Shown: one piece after another, positions 1 to 8,082 of the stretch
Position numbering within the stretch: the stretch's first letter is position 1
Layout: every line of letters starts with the position of its first letter
Assembly (NCBI RefSeq): GCF_001279005.1
Contig: NZ_LGCN01000197.1
Span: 1-64,000, forward strand
From: Streptomyces caelestis
Lineage (GTDB): Bacteria > Actinomycetota > Actinomycetes > Streptomycetales > Streptomycetaceae
DNA: 64,000 bases
Direction of reading: 5' to 3'
Made by a program: the position numbers and the translations under genes
Notes under the pieces: generated by a model
What the model was told of the DNA's origin: nothing
Seen by the model: the letters and a program-made list of their open reading frames with translations, nothing else
Database searches by the model: none

Positions 1-347
1 TGTTCTCGTGGAGGACACCGCCGGTGTGGTGACGCGATCGGGTCGGATTGCCGGCGGGGGCTGACCGGGCGCGCGGGGGCGCGCTAGTGTTTTGGGTATC
101 CATCGGGAAAGGTCTCGTTTCCTTGGTGGTTAGGCCCTCGCACCGGGACGGCAATCCCGGCGGGGGCCGAAGTCTTTTTCGGGTCGTGTGCGCTGAGCGT
201 AAGGGTGTCGGGGGTGCGGAAATCCAGCTGAGCCGGTGATGTTCACCCGCCCGAGTGATCACGCGCCTCGGGCGGGAAAGGGTGGGGCCTGGTGGGGTTC
301 TTTCCCCTCATGTTCTTGCTTGGTGAGGCGCCGACGGCACCGGAGCT
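1..347. other. Intergenic/unknown left edge
   Basis: No open frame here has convincing codon usage or a ribosome binding site. The stretch ends at the stop codon of the minus-strand ATPase gene and contains one strong stem-loop (listed separately). The gene to the left lies outside the window. Confidence 0.5.
246..276. terminator. Stem-loop, possible terminator
   Basis: A perfect 10-bp inverted repeat, CCCGCCCGAG and its complement, encloses an 11-nt loop. No T-tract follows, as is usual in Streptomyces. It could end transcription from the left edge, or from the minus-strand ATPase gene about 70 nt away. Confidence 0.45.
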
Positions 348-815
348 TCAGATCCCGGGTTCCGGTGCCGTAAGCCGTAGTTCGGCCCAGATGGTCTTAC
401 GCGGGAAGCGGCCCTCGGTCACACCCCAGCGGTCCGCGAGCGCCTCCAAGAGAAGCAGGCCGCGACCCGACTCGGTTTCGGGGGAGGGCGGTTGGGGCTC
501 GGGTAGGCGTTCGCCCCGCGTGTCGGTGACCTCGATACGGAGCGTGTGGTCCACCACGTAGAAATCGAGACGGAAGTCCCGGCCCGGGACGCGACCGTGG
601 GTGACGGCGTTGGCCGCCAGCTCGGCCACGACATGACGGGCGGCGTCCGAGTCGTATCCCCAGCTGCGGAGCTGGGCGTCCGTGAGGAGGCGGGCGAGGC
701 GGGCACTGCGCGGGGTGGCGGACAGCAGCACGCTGAAGTGGGGGAAAGGGCTGGTCGGTTGAGCCGTGATGCCGGCGGTTTCCTGATGCACGGCATTCAG
801 AGTGATGGCTCGCAT
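348..815 (-). CDS. RsbW-like ATP-binding regulatory protein (HATPase_c)
   Basis: A 155-residue GHKL-fold ATP-binding protein of the anti-sigma/serine-kinase type that is abundant in Streptomyces. Visible motifs are an N box with E65 and N69 (VVAELAANAVTHG), a G1 box around D98 (VTDTRG) and a G2 box ESGRG near 115-119. The open frame continues upstream without a clear ribosome binding site. I placed the start at the ATG opening MRAITL because the fold begins shortly after it; this is uncertain. It is divergent from the unknown/PIN operon and about 2 kb from an Scr1-type regulator and DUF397 gene. This suggests one AbaA/WhiJ-like regulatory group, interrupted by the PIN genes. Its sigma-factor partner cannot be seen. 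Confidence 0.75.
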   Translation of the reverse strand: MRAITLNAVHQETAGITAQPTSPFPHFSVLLSATPRSARLARLLTDAQLRSWGYDSDAARHVVAELAANAVTHGRVPGRDFRLDFYVVDHTLRIEVTDTRGERLPEPQPPSPETESGRGLLLLEALADRWGVTEGRFPRKTIWAELRLTAPEPGI

Positions 816-1136
816 CCGTCGCCGTGCGTGATTACGGAGGCGCGTGCCGTGACTGTCGGTGATGTGTCCGAGGCTGTCGGCGTTGTCGGCTCGACTGTGT
901 GACAGCGTGGTCCCTACGCTGCGGCGCCCGCCCACGATCACATGCGGACCGGCAGAGCGGGGAGATCGCTCACGCTTCGGTGCGGCAGAACGATGCTCCG
1001 GGCGCATGGGCGTCAGACTTCCCCGTGGGCTCGCCGATCTCCTGCGGGTGACAGTTGCGGGGAATGCGCCCAGTCTGATGGAAGGGTTCGCATACTGTGA
1101 CGCTGGAAAACTGCGGCCGTGGGAGGGAGGGACATC
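816..1136. other. Divergent promoter region
   Basis: This 321-nt region separates the ATPase gene from the unknown/PIN operon. An inverted repeat CAGCGT-N7-ACGCTG lies at 903-921 and could be an operator. I cannot assign -35/-10 boxes with confidence. Confidence 0.4.
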
Positions 1137-1961
1137 ATGAGGATCGAGCTCGCGCTGAAGCTGCTCGGCCCGCACGCGGGCATGGACGCCCAGGACTCGC
1201 TCCAGACGCTCACCACCATGCTGGCCCTCCTGCGGGAACTGGAGGCCACCGAGACCGCCCGGCCGGGTGTGCAGGGAACCCGCTGGACCTTCAACGAACT
1301 ACGGCTCGGCAGTGTGACGTGCGTTCTGGAGCCGCTGCGGATCGCCGAACACTCGACCTACGACGTGGTCGAACGGGTGGCGCGCAACGCGGTGGGCGGA
1401 CTGTACGAGGCCGAGTCCACCGCGCGCATTCCCACCGGCTGGACGCTGAAGGCCGCGGGTCTCGGCCGGCGGGTCGCCAAGTCGCTCGGGGCGTCTCCCG
1501 ACGTCGGCATGATCCTTGAGGTGCGGGGCGATGGGGAGGCCCTGCGCACCGCGGAGATCACCCAGCGGGCCGCGCTGCACCTGGACGAAGCCACCAGGAC
1601 GCGCCACCGCACGTTCGGTTCTCGCAGGGGCCGCCTGAGCGGTCTGCAGGAAGGGGGCAGGCAGCGCCGTCTTCGAGGCGTGCTCCGTACCGAGGTCGGC
1701 GGTGAGGTGATCCCCGTGTACTTCGGTGACGACCTCGACCCCGAGCTCAGGCGGGCCTGGCGGCGTGACCGGGTGGAGATCACCGGTGAGATCACCGAGA
1801 ACGCGCAGGGGCAGAGCATGTGGATGCGCGCTCGGGACATCGAACTCCTGGCGACGAGTCCCCAGCTCTCCGATGACGATCTGCGGGGCGGGTTCTGGCC
1901 CGACATGACGAGCGGCCAGGACGCGGTGGAGTATGTGGAGGCCCTTCGTGGGGACAACTGA
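1137..1961 (+). CDS. Unknown protein, partner of PIN-domain gene
   Basis: A 274-residue protein of a family I do not recognise. The ATG is preceded by a strong GGGAGGGAGGG ribosome binding site (1121-1131). The protein is soluble and charged, with no signal peptide or membrane segment. The middle part (about 140-175) is Arg-rich (TRHRTFGSRRGRLSG), which could contact nucleic acid. The last part (about 180-240) alternates short hydrophobic and polar stretches and includes VIPVYFGDDLDPELR. Its 3' end overlaps the PIN-domain gene by 14 nt, so the two are translationally coupled. Gene order and coupling resemble a toxin-antitoxin pair, but 274 residues is long for an antitoxin and no DNA-binding motif is obvious. 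Confidence 0.7.
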   Translation: MRIELALKLLGPHAGMDAQDSLQTLTTMLALLRELEATETARPGVQGTRWTFNELRLGSVTCVLEPLRIAEHSTYDVVERVARNAVGGLYEAESTARIPTGWTLKAAGLGRRVAKSLGASPDVGMILEVRGDGEALRTAEITQRAALHLDEATRTRHRTFGSRRGRLSGLQEGGRQRRLRGVLRTEVGGEVIPVYFGDDLDPELRRAWRRDRVEITGEITENAQGQSMWMRARDIELLATSPQLSDDDLRGGFWPDMTSGQDAVEYVEALRGDN

Positions 1962-2412
1962 CCGCCCCGACTCGGTCTACCTGGACACCAACTGCTTCGT
2001 CGACTGGGCGCAGGGAACCCACTGTCACCGTGAGGCGGAAAGCATGCTCCGGGCCGGGCGCGCCGGACACGTTCGTCTCTTCACCTCCACGCTCACCCTG
2101 GCCGAGGCTCGGGGCACGAGTGCGAGCGAACACCGGCTACGCATCCGGACCCTGCTTCAGGAGCCGTACATCACGCTCGTGGACGTGACCCGGCGCGTCG
2201 GGCTCCTCGCGAACGACCTCACCGCCGACCGCCCGAAGATCAAGGGCGCTGACGCGGTGCATCTGGCGTGCGCCTGCTTCGCCGGGGCCGAGGTGTTCAT
2301 GACCCGCAATTTCCGCGACTTCTCCCCGGGCGACACCTACAAGGGCGTGCTATTGCGTACGCCCTTCGAGTTCGGGGGCGAGGGCATCTTCCCGGAATCC
2401 GACATCGGCTGA
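1948..2412 (+). CDS. PIN-domain protein (VapC-like ribonuclease)
   Basis: A 154-residue PIN-domain protein, probably a metal-dependent RNase. The acidic residues expected of the family are present: D13 in YLDTN, E53 in TLAEA, D102 in GADAVHLA, and N121/D124 in TRNFRDF. I chose GTG 1948 because GGAGG (1937-1941) lies 6 nt upstream. An ATG at 1933 would add five residues but has its binding site too close. The gene overlaps the upstream unknown gene by 14 nt. VapC toxins are usually paired with a small antitoxin; here the partner is a much larger unrecognised protein. The protein could instead act in RNA processing. Confidence 0.8.
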   Translation: MGTTDRPDSVYLDTNCFVDWAQGTHCHREAESMLRAGRAGHVRLFTSTLTLAEARGTSASEHRLRIRTLLQEPYITLVDVTRRVGLLANDLTADRPKIKGADAVHLACACFAGAEVFMTRNFRDFSPGDTYKGVLLRTPFEFGGEGIFPESDIG

Positions 2413-2773
2413 GCGGTGGGGCGCCGGTTGCGCTCCGCTGTCAGCCGCACCGCCGGATCGCGGACCCGTCCGTCCTGCCGCTGGCCAGCCAACACCTGCT
2501 TGGTACACCGCTCTTCACGATTCAACTCCCGGCGGCAACCCGCACCGGGAACTCGGTACTGGCGCGCTGACCGAGGGCGGGGCGCAGCCGCTCGAACGTG
2601 TGAATTGTGCGTTCGGCCTGCACTGGGGTTCATGTCGCGATCTAACGTGAGTGGTGGCGGATTTCCCTACATGTGGTGACTGTCCGCTGGTTGTCCGGTG
2701 CTGTCCGGGCTGTCGGGGTGGTTGGTACGGGTAGGGCGCCGCGGTACGGCGCGGGACGACGGAGGGGTGCGGC
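2413..2773 (+). promoter_or_regulatory. Upstream region of Scr1-type regulator
   Basis: No gene is visible in this 361-nt gap. It carries the promoter region of the downstream regulator. TGTCCG is directly repeated at 2681, 2692 and 2702, with a TGTCGG variant at 2711. The 9-11 bp spacing places the repeats on one face of the helix. A GGAGGGG ribosome binding site precedes the regulator ATG. Confidence 0.5.
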
Positions 2774-3652
2774 ATGACGGCGGTGGATGGTGAGGCGGTA
2801 CGGCTCAAGGGTGAGGCGGACGAGCCGGGGTGGGAGGTGGACCCGGACGACGAGTGGGGCGTCGCCGTCATCACCACGGTGGGGCGGCAGTTGAAGCTGC
2901 GGCGCGAGGCGGCGGGGATGCGGGCCGGCCAGTTCGGGGCGGCGATCGGGTATGGGGAGGACCTCGTCTACAAGGTCGAGGGCGGGAAGCGGATCCCTCA
3001 ACGGGAGTATCTGGACAGGGCCGACGAGGTGTTGGGGGCGGGTGGGTTGCTCTCGGCGGCTTGGGAGGACGTGAAGAGGGTCCGGTATCCGAAGAGCGTG
3101 CGGGCACTGGCGGAGCTGGAGGCCAAGGCGGTTGAGCTGGGTGTGTACGTCGGGCTCAGCATCCATGGGTTGTTGCAGACGCCGGAGCATGCGCGGGCCT
3201 TGTTCGAGGTGTCCCAGTCCGCCTATTCAGAAGAAGAGTTGGATGAGCTGGTGGCCGCGCGGATGGCACGCAAATCGATCTTCGAGCGGAGCCCGGCACC
3301 GATGCTCAGCTTCGTGCAGGAAGAGGTGGCGCTGCGCCGACGGGTTGGGGGCACAATGGTGTGGCGTCAGCAACTCGAACACCTGCTGGAGTTGGCACAG
3401 CGGCGCAACGTCACTCTCCAGGTGATGCCGACGAGCGCGGGGGAGCACCCCGGGCTGAGCGGCAAGATCGAGGTGCTGAAGTTCGGGGACGGTACGGCGG
3501 TAGGGCGCTCCGATGGGGCGTTCAACGGCCGCCCGACCTCTGAACTGAAGCAGCTCCGCATCCTTGAGCTGCGGTACAGCACTATTCGGGCTCAGGCTCT
3601 CTGCCCGAGGGAGTCCTTGGCCTTCATCGAGCAACTGCTGGGAGAAGAATGA
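2774..3652 (+). CDS. XRE/Scr1-type regulator (HTH + DUF5753)
   Basis: A 292-residue transcriptional regulator. An N-terminal XRE helix-turn-helix (about residues 38-95, containing LRREAAGMRAGQFGAAIG) is followed by the DUF5753 domain, recognised by GLLQTPEHARAL near residue 136 and a second conserved half near VMPTSAGEHPGLSG. This architecture is that of Scr1, WhiJ and AbaA-locus regulators, which are multi-copy in Streptomyces and work with small DUF397 proteins. The stop overlaps the start of the downstream DUF397 gene (ATGA). Helically phased TGTCCG repeats in its promoter may be its own operator (inference). Confidence 0.88.
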   Translation: MTAVDGEAVRLKGEADEPGWEVDPDDEWGVAVITTVGRQLKLRREAAGMRAGQFGAAIGYGEDLVYKVEGGKRIPQREYLDRADEVLGAGGLLSAAWEDVKRVRYPKSVRALAELEAKAVELGVYVGLSIHGLLQTPEHARALFEVSQSAYSEEELDELVAARMARKSIFERSPAPMLSFVQEEVALRRRVGGTMVWRQQLEHLLELAQRRNVTLQVMPTSAGEHPGLSGKIEVLKFGDGTAVGRSDGAFNGRPTSELKQLRILELRYSTIRAQALCPRESLAFIEQLLGEE

Positions 3653-3858
3653 TCCGCGAGACCGCTGCCGGTGATGCCTCCGAACTGGCATGGTTCAAGA
3701 GCAGTTACAGCGATGGTCCCGAGGGCGACTCCTGTGTGGAGATCGCGATAGCGCCCCGCACCATCCACGTCCGCGACTCCAAGAACGTGGCAGGCCCTCG
3801 GCTCGCGCTCACGCCAGACGCGTGGGCGAGCTTCGTGACGTACACGTCGGAACGCTGA
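3649..3858 (+). CDS. DUF397 protein
   Basis: A 69-residue DUF397 protein. Characteristic motifs are WFKSSYS (20-26), SCVEIA (about 34-39) and VRDSKN (about 47-52), with a final W..F. Members pair with Scr1/WhiJ-type regulators and are thought to modulate them by direct interaction; this family also includes developmental genes. The ATGA overlap with the regulator gene shows translational coupling. Confidence 0.88.
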   Translation: MIRETAAGDASELAWFKSSYSDGPEGDSCVEIAIAPRTIHVRDSKNVAGPRLALTPDAWASFVTYTSER

Positions 3859-3921
3859 CGCACCAACGGCATGCGCCCCGCGCCTGGTTGGCACAGGGAA
3901 CGGGGCGCGCTGGCGTATAGC

Positions 3922-6900
3922 TCAGAACAATGCGTCGGGTTTGGGGAACAGCCCGTCGTCAGAGAAGTTCTCCATAGCGTGCTGAGGGCTACGCGTAGCG
4001 GCCCGCGCCTTCGCCTTGGCCTTACGGGCGGCAGCCCTCCGCCTTTTTGCCTCGGGCGTATGCAGGCCCTTATCCAGCTCTTCCTTATAGCGGGCGTGGT
4101 TCAATTCTAGGAGCCGGTCGAGCGCCTCGGTCTGGACATCGGGAGCGATAGTGAACCGTTCCCCTTGGGGTGTGGTGTGGGAGCCATGCTTGAGATCGAG
4201 ATCGGTCCAGCCATACGCCTCGGCGACAGCTTGGTCCACCTCGACTTGCGCTCGCCGAACTGACTCGACGTCGGGGGTGGTTTCGGACTGTAGGTGTACG
4301 AGCTTGTAGACCTGAGTGAGACCGATGTTCCTGGCAGCCATGATGGCGCGCTGGGTTGCTTCCAGGACCTCACCAGCAGTGTGGAGACGCGAGGTCTCGT
4401 CGGGTCGAGGGAAGGTTTCGTAGACGTCGGACGGGTTGTAACGAAGGTCGCCCTTTAGGCTGGAACCCCATTTCCAGGCCCAGGCCACGTGCAGTCCGCT
4501 TGATACGATAGCGAGTTGCGCGGGTGATGAGCTTGCAATTACGGACAATGCATCTGAAAGAACTTGGCTGGTAGACAGTCGACTGGGAACCAGTGAGTTG
4601 CTGTGGCGGACGATCACGATTGCCTTCTCCAGGTCTGCGATCGCCTCGTAAAGCTGCGGGGCCCGCTCGGCGTACTGCCACCATCGTTCCCGCCGCACTG
4701 CACGGTTGTTCTGCGCCCGCACGGGCTTGACGTCCCGCTCAACAATCGCGAACACATCCGGGTATTCCGCTGCCTTCTCCAGAGACCAGTGGTGAAAGTT
4801 GATCACCCATCTGCTCGCGATGGCCCCGGGCTGCTGATTGAGGTCCTCACCGTTGAGGTACGGAAACAGTACTTCCGCGTTCTTCGGATCCTTCGCAATG
4901 AGTGCCCGCGCCTGTTCAGGCCGCAGCACGAAGCCCTTCCCTAGTACGTACGACCCGATGAAAATTTGGGCCTCATTTGCCACCAATCGATGTGGCGTTC
5001 CCGACACCCTCGATGCAAGATCAAGTCCCGATGTGATCCCCAGTACCTTATTGCCGTCCAGCACGGGAACCTCGCTTGCGCCGAGCTTCCCAGCTAGCCA
5101 CAACAGCGATACGACCACCGCAGCAGTCCCCGACCACGGCTGCGACTTGACTGCCCGGTACACCGTCCAGCCGTTCGCCGTAGCCTGATCGAGCCCGACC
5201 TCACGGGTGTCGCCTTGGGCGATCGTGTTGGTAGCAATGATTCCCGTACGGCATCCCGGAGCCAGTGAAAGATTCCGCAGCAAGAAGTACGAGCACAGGT
5301 CCGCGCTGCCCCGCTTACCGCCCCCGATCCGATTGACCAGGTACTCGCGGTAGTCGTGCCCTAGCGCACCCGTGAGCTTCTGCCCGCCCACAAACGGCGG
5401 ATTTCCCACCACCGCATCGAACCCGCTGGAGCCCTCCACTCCCATAATCTCGGGAAACTCCAACGGCCAATGCAGCGGCTTGATCGCCTCAGTCCTCGAC
5501 CCCTTCAGCCACCCCTCCACGATCCCCCGAGCCCGACCCGCAGCCTCCTCAGCCCCAGCCCCGTCCCCCATAGCAGCCGCGACCAGCCCGGCCACCGCCT
5601 CCAACCGGTTCCGGTACGCCTTCCCTTTGGCGTCCTCCTTGGCCTCCGCGTGAGCCGCCCGCCCCCGCGCACCCCCGACGTTCTCCACGCCGGAGATCTC
5701 GCTGGCCTCCTCGTCGGAGATGCCCTCCGCCGCCAGCGCGGCCCCCACCACCGCATCCGCCGCCAGCCGCAGCTTGCCGCTCAACGCCTCTGCCTTCTTC
5801 AGCAGCTCGACCTTGTCCCGGACCACCCGGATGTCATTGACCGCCGTCGACTCGATCTTCCGGCGCAGCTCCGCCGCCTCCGACAGCAGCGTCTCCGTCA
5901 CGTCCAGCGCCCGCGACACCTCGGGGCTCAACTGCCGTGCTCTCGAGTCGAGATGGAACGCCTTCACCTGCTCCACATCGATGACCCCGACCAGCGAGTC
6001 CCCGCATTGCAGCGCATGGTCCAGGAACGAGAACGGCCGCCCCTTCGACAGCGTGACCAGCCACAGCGACAGCTTGGCCAGTTCCACCGCCATCGGGTCG
6101 CGGTCAACCCCGTACAGGCACCGGTCGGCCACCAGCCGCCGTGCCATCTGGTGCACCTGCTCGCGGTCGTCCACGTCGACGTCCCGCGCGATCTCCGGCG
6201 GCAAGCCGTCCCGCAGCCACGCCTCGACCACCCGGTCGGACAGGTACCGGCACGCCGACACCAGGAACGCGCCCGAGCCCATCGCGGGGTCCAGCACCCG
6301 AAGCTTCAGCAGCTCCTCGGCCGTCTTCGCCCGCCACACACCCGGCTGGGCCCCCTCCGCCGGACCGGGCGCGAAGCACAGCGGCGCGAGCGTGTGCTCG
6401 ACGACCTCCTCCGCCAGCGCCTTCGGCGTGTAGTGCGTGCCCGTGTCACGCCGGTTGCCCGACCGCACCACGACGACCGAGCCCGCCGGCCACACCTTCG
6501 GCTCGCCGCGCAGGTCGATGCCGTACAGCCCCGAGAAGACGACCGCCCGCTCGACGAGAGCCGCATCACTGCCGCACGCGGTCTCCAACTCGACCGTGAC
6601 GACACCCGACTTGGCCTGCGCCGCCGTCACCGTCGCCGACTTGGTCCCGGCCGCCGCGGCGACCTCCTCCGCCAGCGTGCCGGCCGCCGTCCACTCCTCC
6701 AGGCGGGCCAGCGGCAGCACCGCCTCGTACTTCTTGTCCCGCCCGAAGGACACCCCCACGTACGGCTCGTCGGCCCAGTGGCAGCCGTACTCCAGCAGAC
6801 CCTCGTAGACGTGGCCGATCTGCTCGACGTCCAGGCCCTTGTACGACAGCCGCTCCTCTCCCTTGAACCCCTTACGCGCGCGCAGGGTGAGGAGGGCGTC

Positions 6901-8082
6901 GAGGATCTCGTAGACGACCCGGTCGGTGACCTTGGCGTCCACCAGCCAGGGGAAGCGGGACGGGTCGAAGAGGGAGCCGCCGTACGGGGGGATCCACAGG
7001 CGGTCGTGGGTGCAGCCGCCGTGGATCGCGGCGAACGTGGCCAGCAGGCGCGGCCAGGTCGCCGCGGAGCGGTCACCCAGCTCACCGCCGTGCAGGCGAC
7101 GGGCGGTGCGCAGCTCCTCGTGCAGCGGGCCGACGGCGTACGAGGCGTCGTACAGCTCGTCCCCGGCCGGTAGGAGGCGCTGCTCCTCGGCGTAGAGGAG
7201 GAAGACCAGGCGCATCATGACGGTGAGCGCACCCTCGTAGACCTGCTTGGCGGGGACGTCCCGCAGCACGGCGCCGTGCGACTCGCGGTCCAGCCGGGAC
7301 ACCTCGGCGACCAGCAGGGACACCGCCTCGCGGACCTGGCGGCCGAGGGTGTCGGTGACCTCGGACTGCGCGTCGGCGGTGCGGGCGAACAGGCCCGCCG
7401 TGGAGTCGGACGGCTTGCCCGCGGCGTCCAGCGGCGGGCGGACGATTCGGCGGGCGGTGAGCAGGCTCGCGAAGGCGCGGGCCAGCAGCGGTTCCTCGGA
7501 CCACAGGTCGGCGTCGAAGACGGCGACGGTCGTGGCCTCCTTGGGACGGGCGTGGACGAGGGCCCACTCGCGGCCGTTGGTCAGCAGGGCGAGCGGGACC
7601 TGACGTGCCCGGCACAGGTCGGCGGCCCGGTCGGCGAGAGAAGGCTGGTCCCCGCGCGAATCAATGAGGGAAGCCTCCCACTCCGGCGTACGGAAGAGGA
7701 GGGCGCGCGGGGTGAGCCCCGACTCGCCGGGACCGAGAAGGACCGCGTCGGGGGTGTTCGCGCCGGCCCGCAGGGACTCGGGGATCGCGGAGCCGTCGCG
7801 CAAGCCGGGGGAGCGCCAGCCGAGCAGCTCGTCGAGGACCAGCTTCTCCCAGGCGTGACGCAGCAGCGCCGGGTCCTCCTGGACCTCCGCCCAGGCCTGC
7901 CGCAGCCGCGTCCACATCTCGGACGGGATGGTGTCCAGGCCCTGCGGGAACGCGCCGACCAGCACCGGCAGTGAGACGAACGGGCCGTCGGGGCGGAGCA
8001 GGCGCAGCCAGTCCTCGTGCTGTTCCGCGGGCGTGGGGACCTTGCCCTTCGGCAGCACCTTCTTCTTGGCGGCGGTCGGCAT
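3922..8082 (-). CDS. Eco57I-type adenine N6-methyltransferase, DrmMI-like
   Basis: A 1386-residue class I DNA adenine methyltransferase. The SAM-binding motif LDPAMGSGAF lies near residue 590 and GVDRDPMAVELAKLSLW near 650. The catalytic NPPF (motif IV, VVGNPPFVGG) lies near 890. The segment of about 1000-1215 should hold target recognition, and its DNA is visibly more A/T-rich than the rest. The N-terminal 500 residues resemble the extension of large restriction-associated methylases. The open frame continues about 1.7 kb further upstream, but that part is a shadow of the helicase gene. I chose the ATG at 8082 (MPTAAKKK), whose TGATG overlaps the helicase stop by 1 nt. Size and partner match DISARM class 1 DrmMI; a PglX/BREX-like enzyme is the alternative. 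Confidence 0.82.
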   Translation of the reverse strand: MPTAAKKKVLPKGKVPTPAEQHEDWLRLLRPDGPFVSLPVLVGAFPQGLDTIPSEMWTRLRQAWAEVQEDPALLRHAWEKLVLDELLGWRSPGLRDGSAIPESLRAGANTPDAVLLGPGESGLTPRALLFRTPEWEASLIDSRGDQPSLADRAADLCRARQVPLALLTNGREWALVHARPKEATTVAVFDADLWSEEPLLARAFASLLTARRIVRPPLDAAGKPSDSTAGLFARTADAQSEVTDTLGRQVREAVSLLVAEVSRLDRESHGAVLRDVPAKQVYEGALTVMMRLVFLLYAEEQRLLPAGDELYDASYAVGPLHEELRTARRLHGGELGDRSAATWPRLLATFAAIHGGCTHDRLWIPPYGGSLFDPSRFPWLVDAKVTDRVVYEILDALLTLRARKGFKGEERLSYKGLDVEQIGHVYEGLLEYGCHWADEPYVGVSFGRDKKYEAVLPLARLEEWTAAGTLAEEVAAAAGTKSATVTAAQAKSGVVTVELETACGSDAALVERAVVFSGLYGIDLRGEPKVWPAGSVVVVRSGNRRDTGTHYTPKALAEEVVEHTLAPLCFAPGPAEGAQPGVWRAKTAEELLKLRVLDPAMGSGAFLVSACRYLSDRVVEAWLRDGLPPEIARDVDVDDREQVHQMARRLVADRCLYGVDRDPMAVELAKLSLWLVTLSKGRPFSFLDHALQCGDSLVGVIDVEQVKAFHLDSRARQLSPEVSRALDVTETLLSEAAELRRKIESTAVNDIRVVRDKVELLKKAEALSGKLRLAADAVVGAALAAEGISDEEASEISGVENVGGARGRAAHAEAKEDAKGKAYRNRLEAVAGLVAAAMGDGAGAEEAAGRARGIVEGWLKGSRTEAIKPLHWPLEFPEIMGVEGSSGFDAVVGNPPFVGGQKLTGALGHDYREYLVNRIGGGKRGSADLCSYFLLRNLSLAPGCRTGIIATNTIAQGDTREVGLDQATANGWTVYRAVKSQPWSGTAAVVVSLLWLAGKLGASEVPVLDGNKVLGITSGLDLASRVSGTPHRLVANEAQIFIGSYVLGKGFVLRPEQARALIAKDPKNAEVLFPYLNGEDLNQQPGAIASRWVINFHHWSLEKAAEYPDVFAIVERDVKPVRAQNNRAVRRERWWQYAERAPQLYEAIADLEKAIVIVRHSNSLVPSRLSTSQVLSDALSVIASSSPAQLAIVSSGLHVAWAWKWGSSLKGDLRYNPSDVYETFPRPDETSRLHTAGEVLEATQRAIMAARNIGLTQVYKLVHLQSETTPDVESVRRAQVEVDQAVAEAYGWTDLDLKHGSHTTPQGERFTIAPDVQTEALDRLLELNHARYKEELDKGLHTPEAKRRRAAARKAKAKARAATRSPQHAMENFSDDGLFPKPDALF

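Noticed and set aside
2416..2679. 87-residue frame after the PIN gene
   Set aside because: No binding site, Arg/Ser-rich, and it overlaps the regulatory repeats.
5470..7173. 567-residue open frame on the plus strand opposite the methylase
   Set aside because: Arg/Leu/Gln-rich shadow caused by high G+C at third positions; no domain and no binding site.
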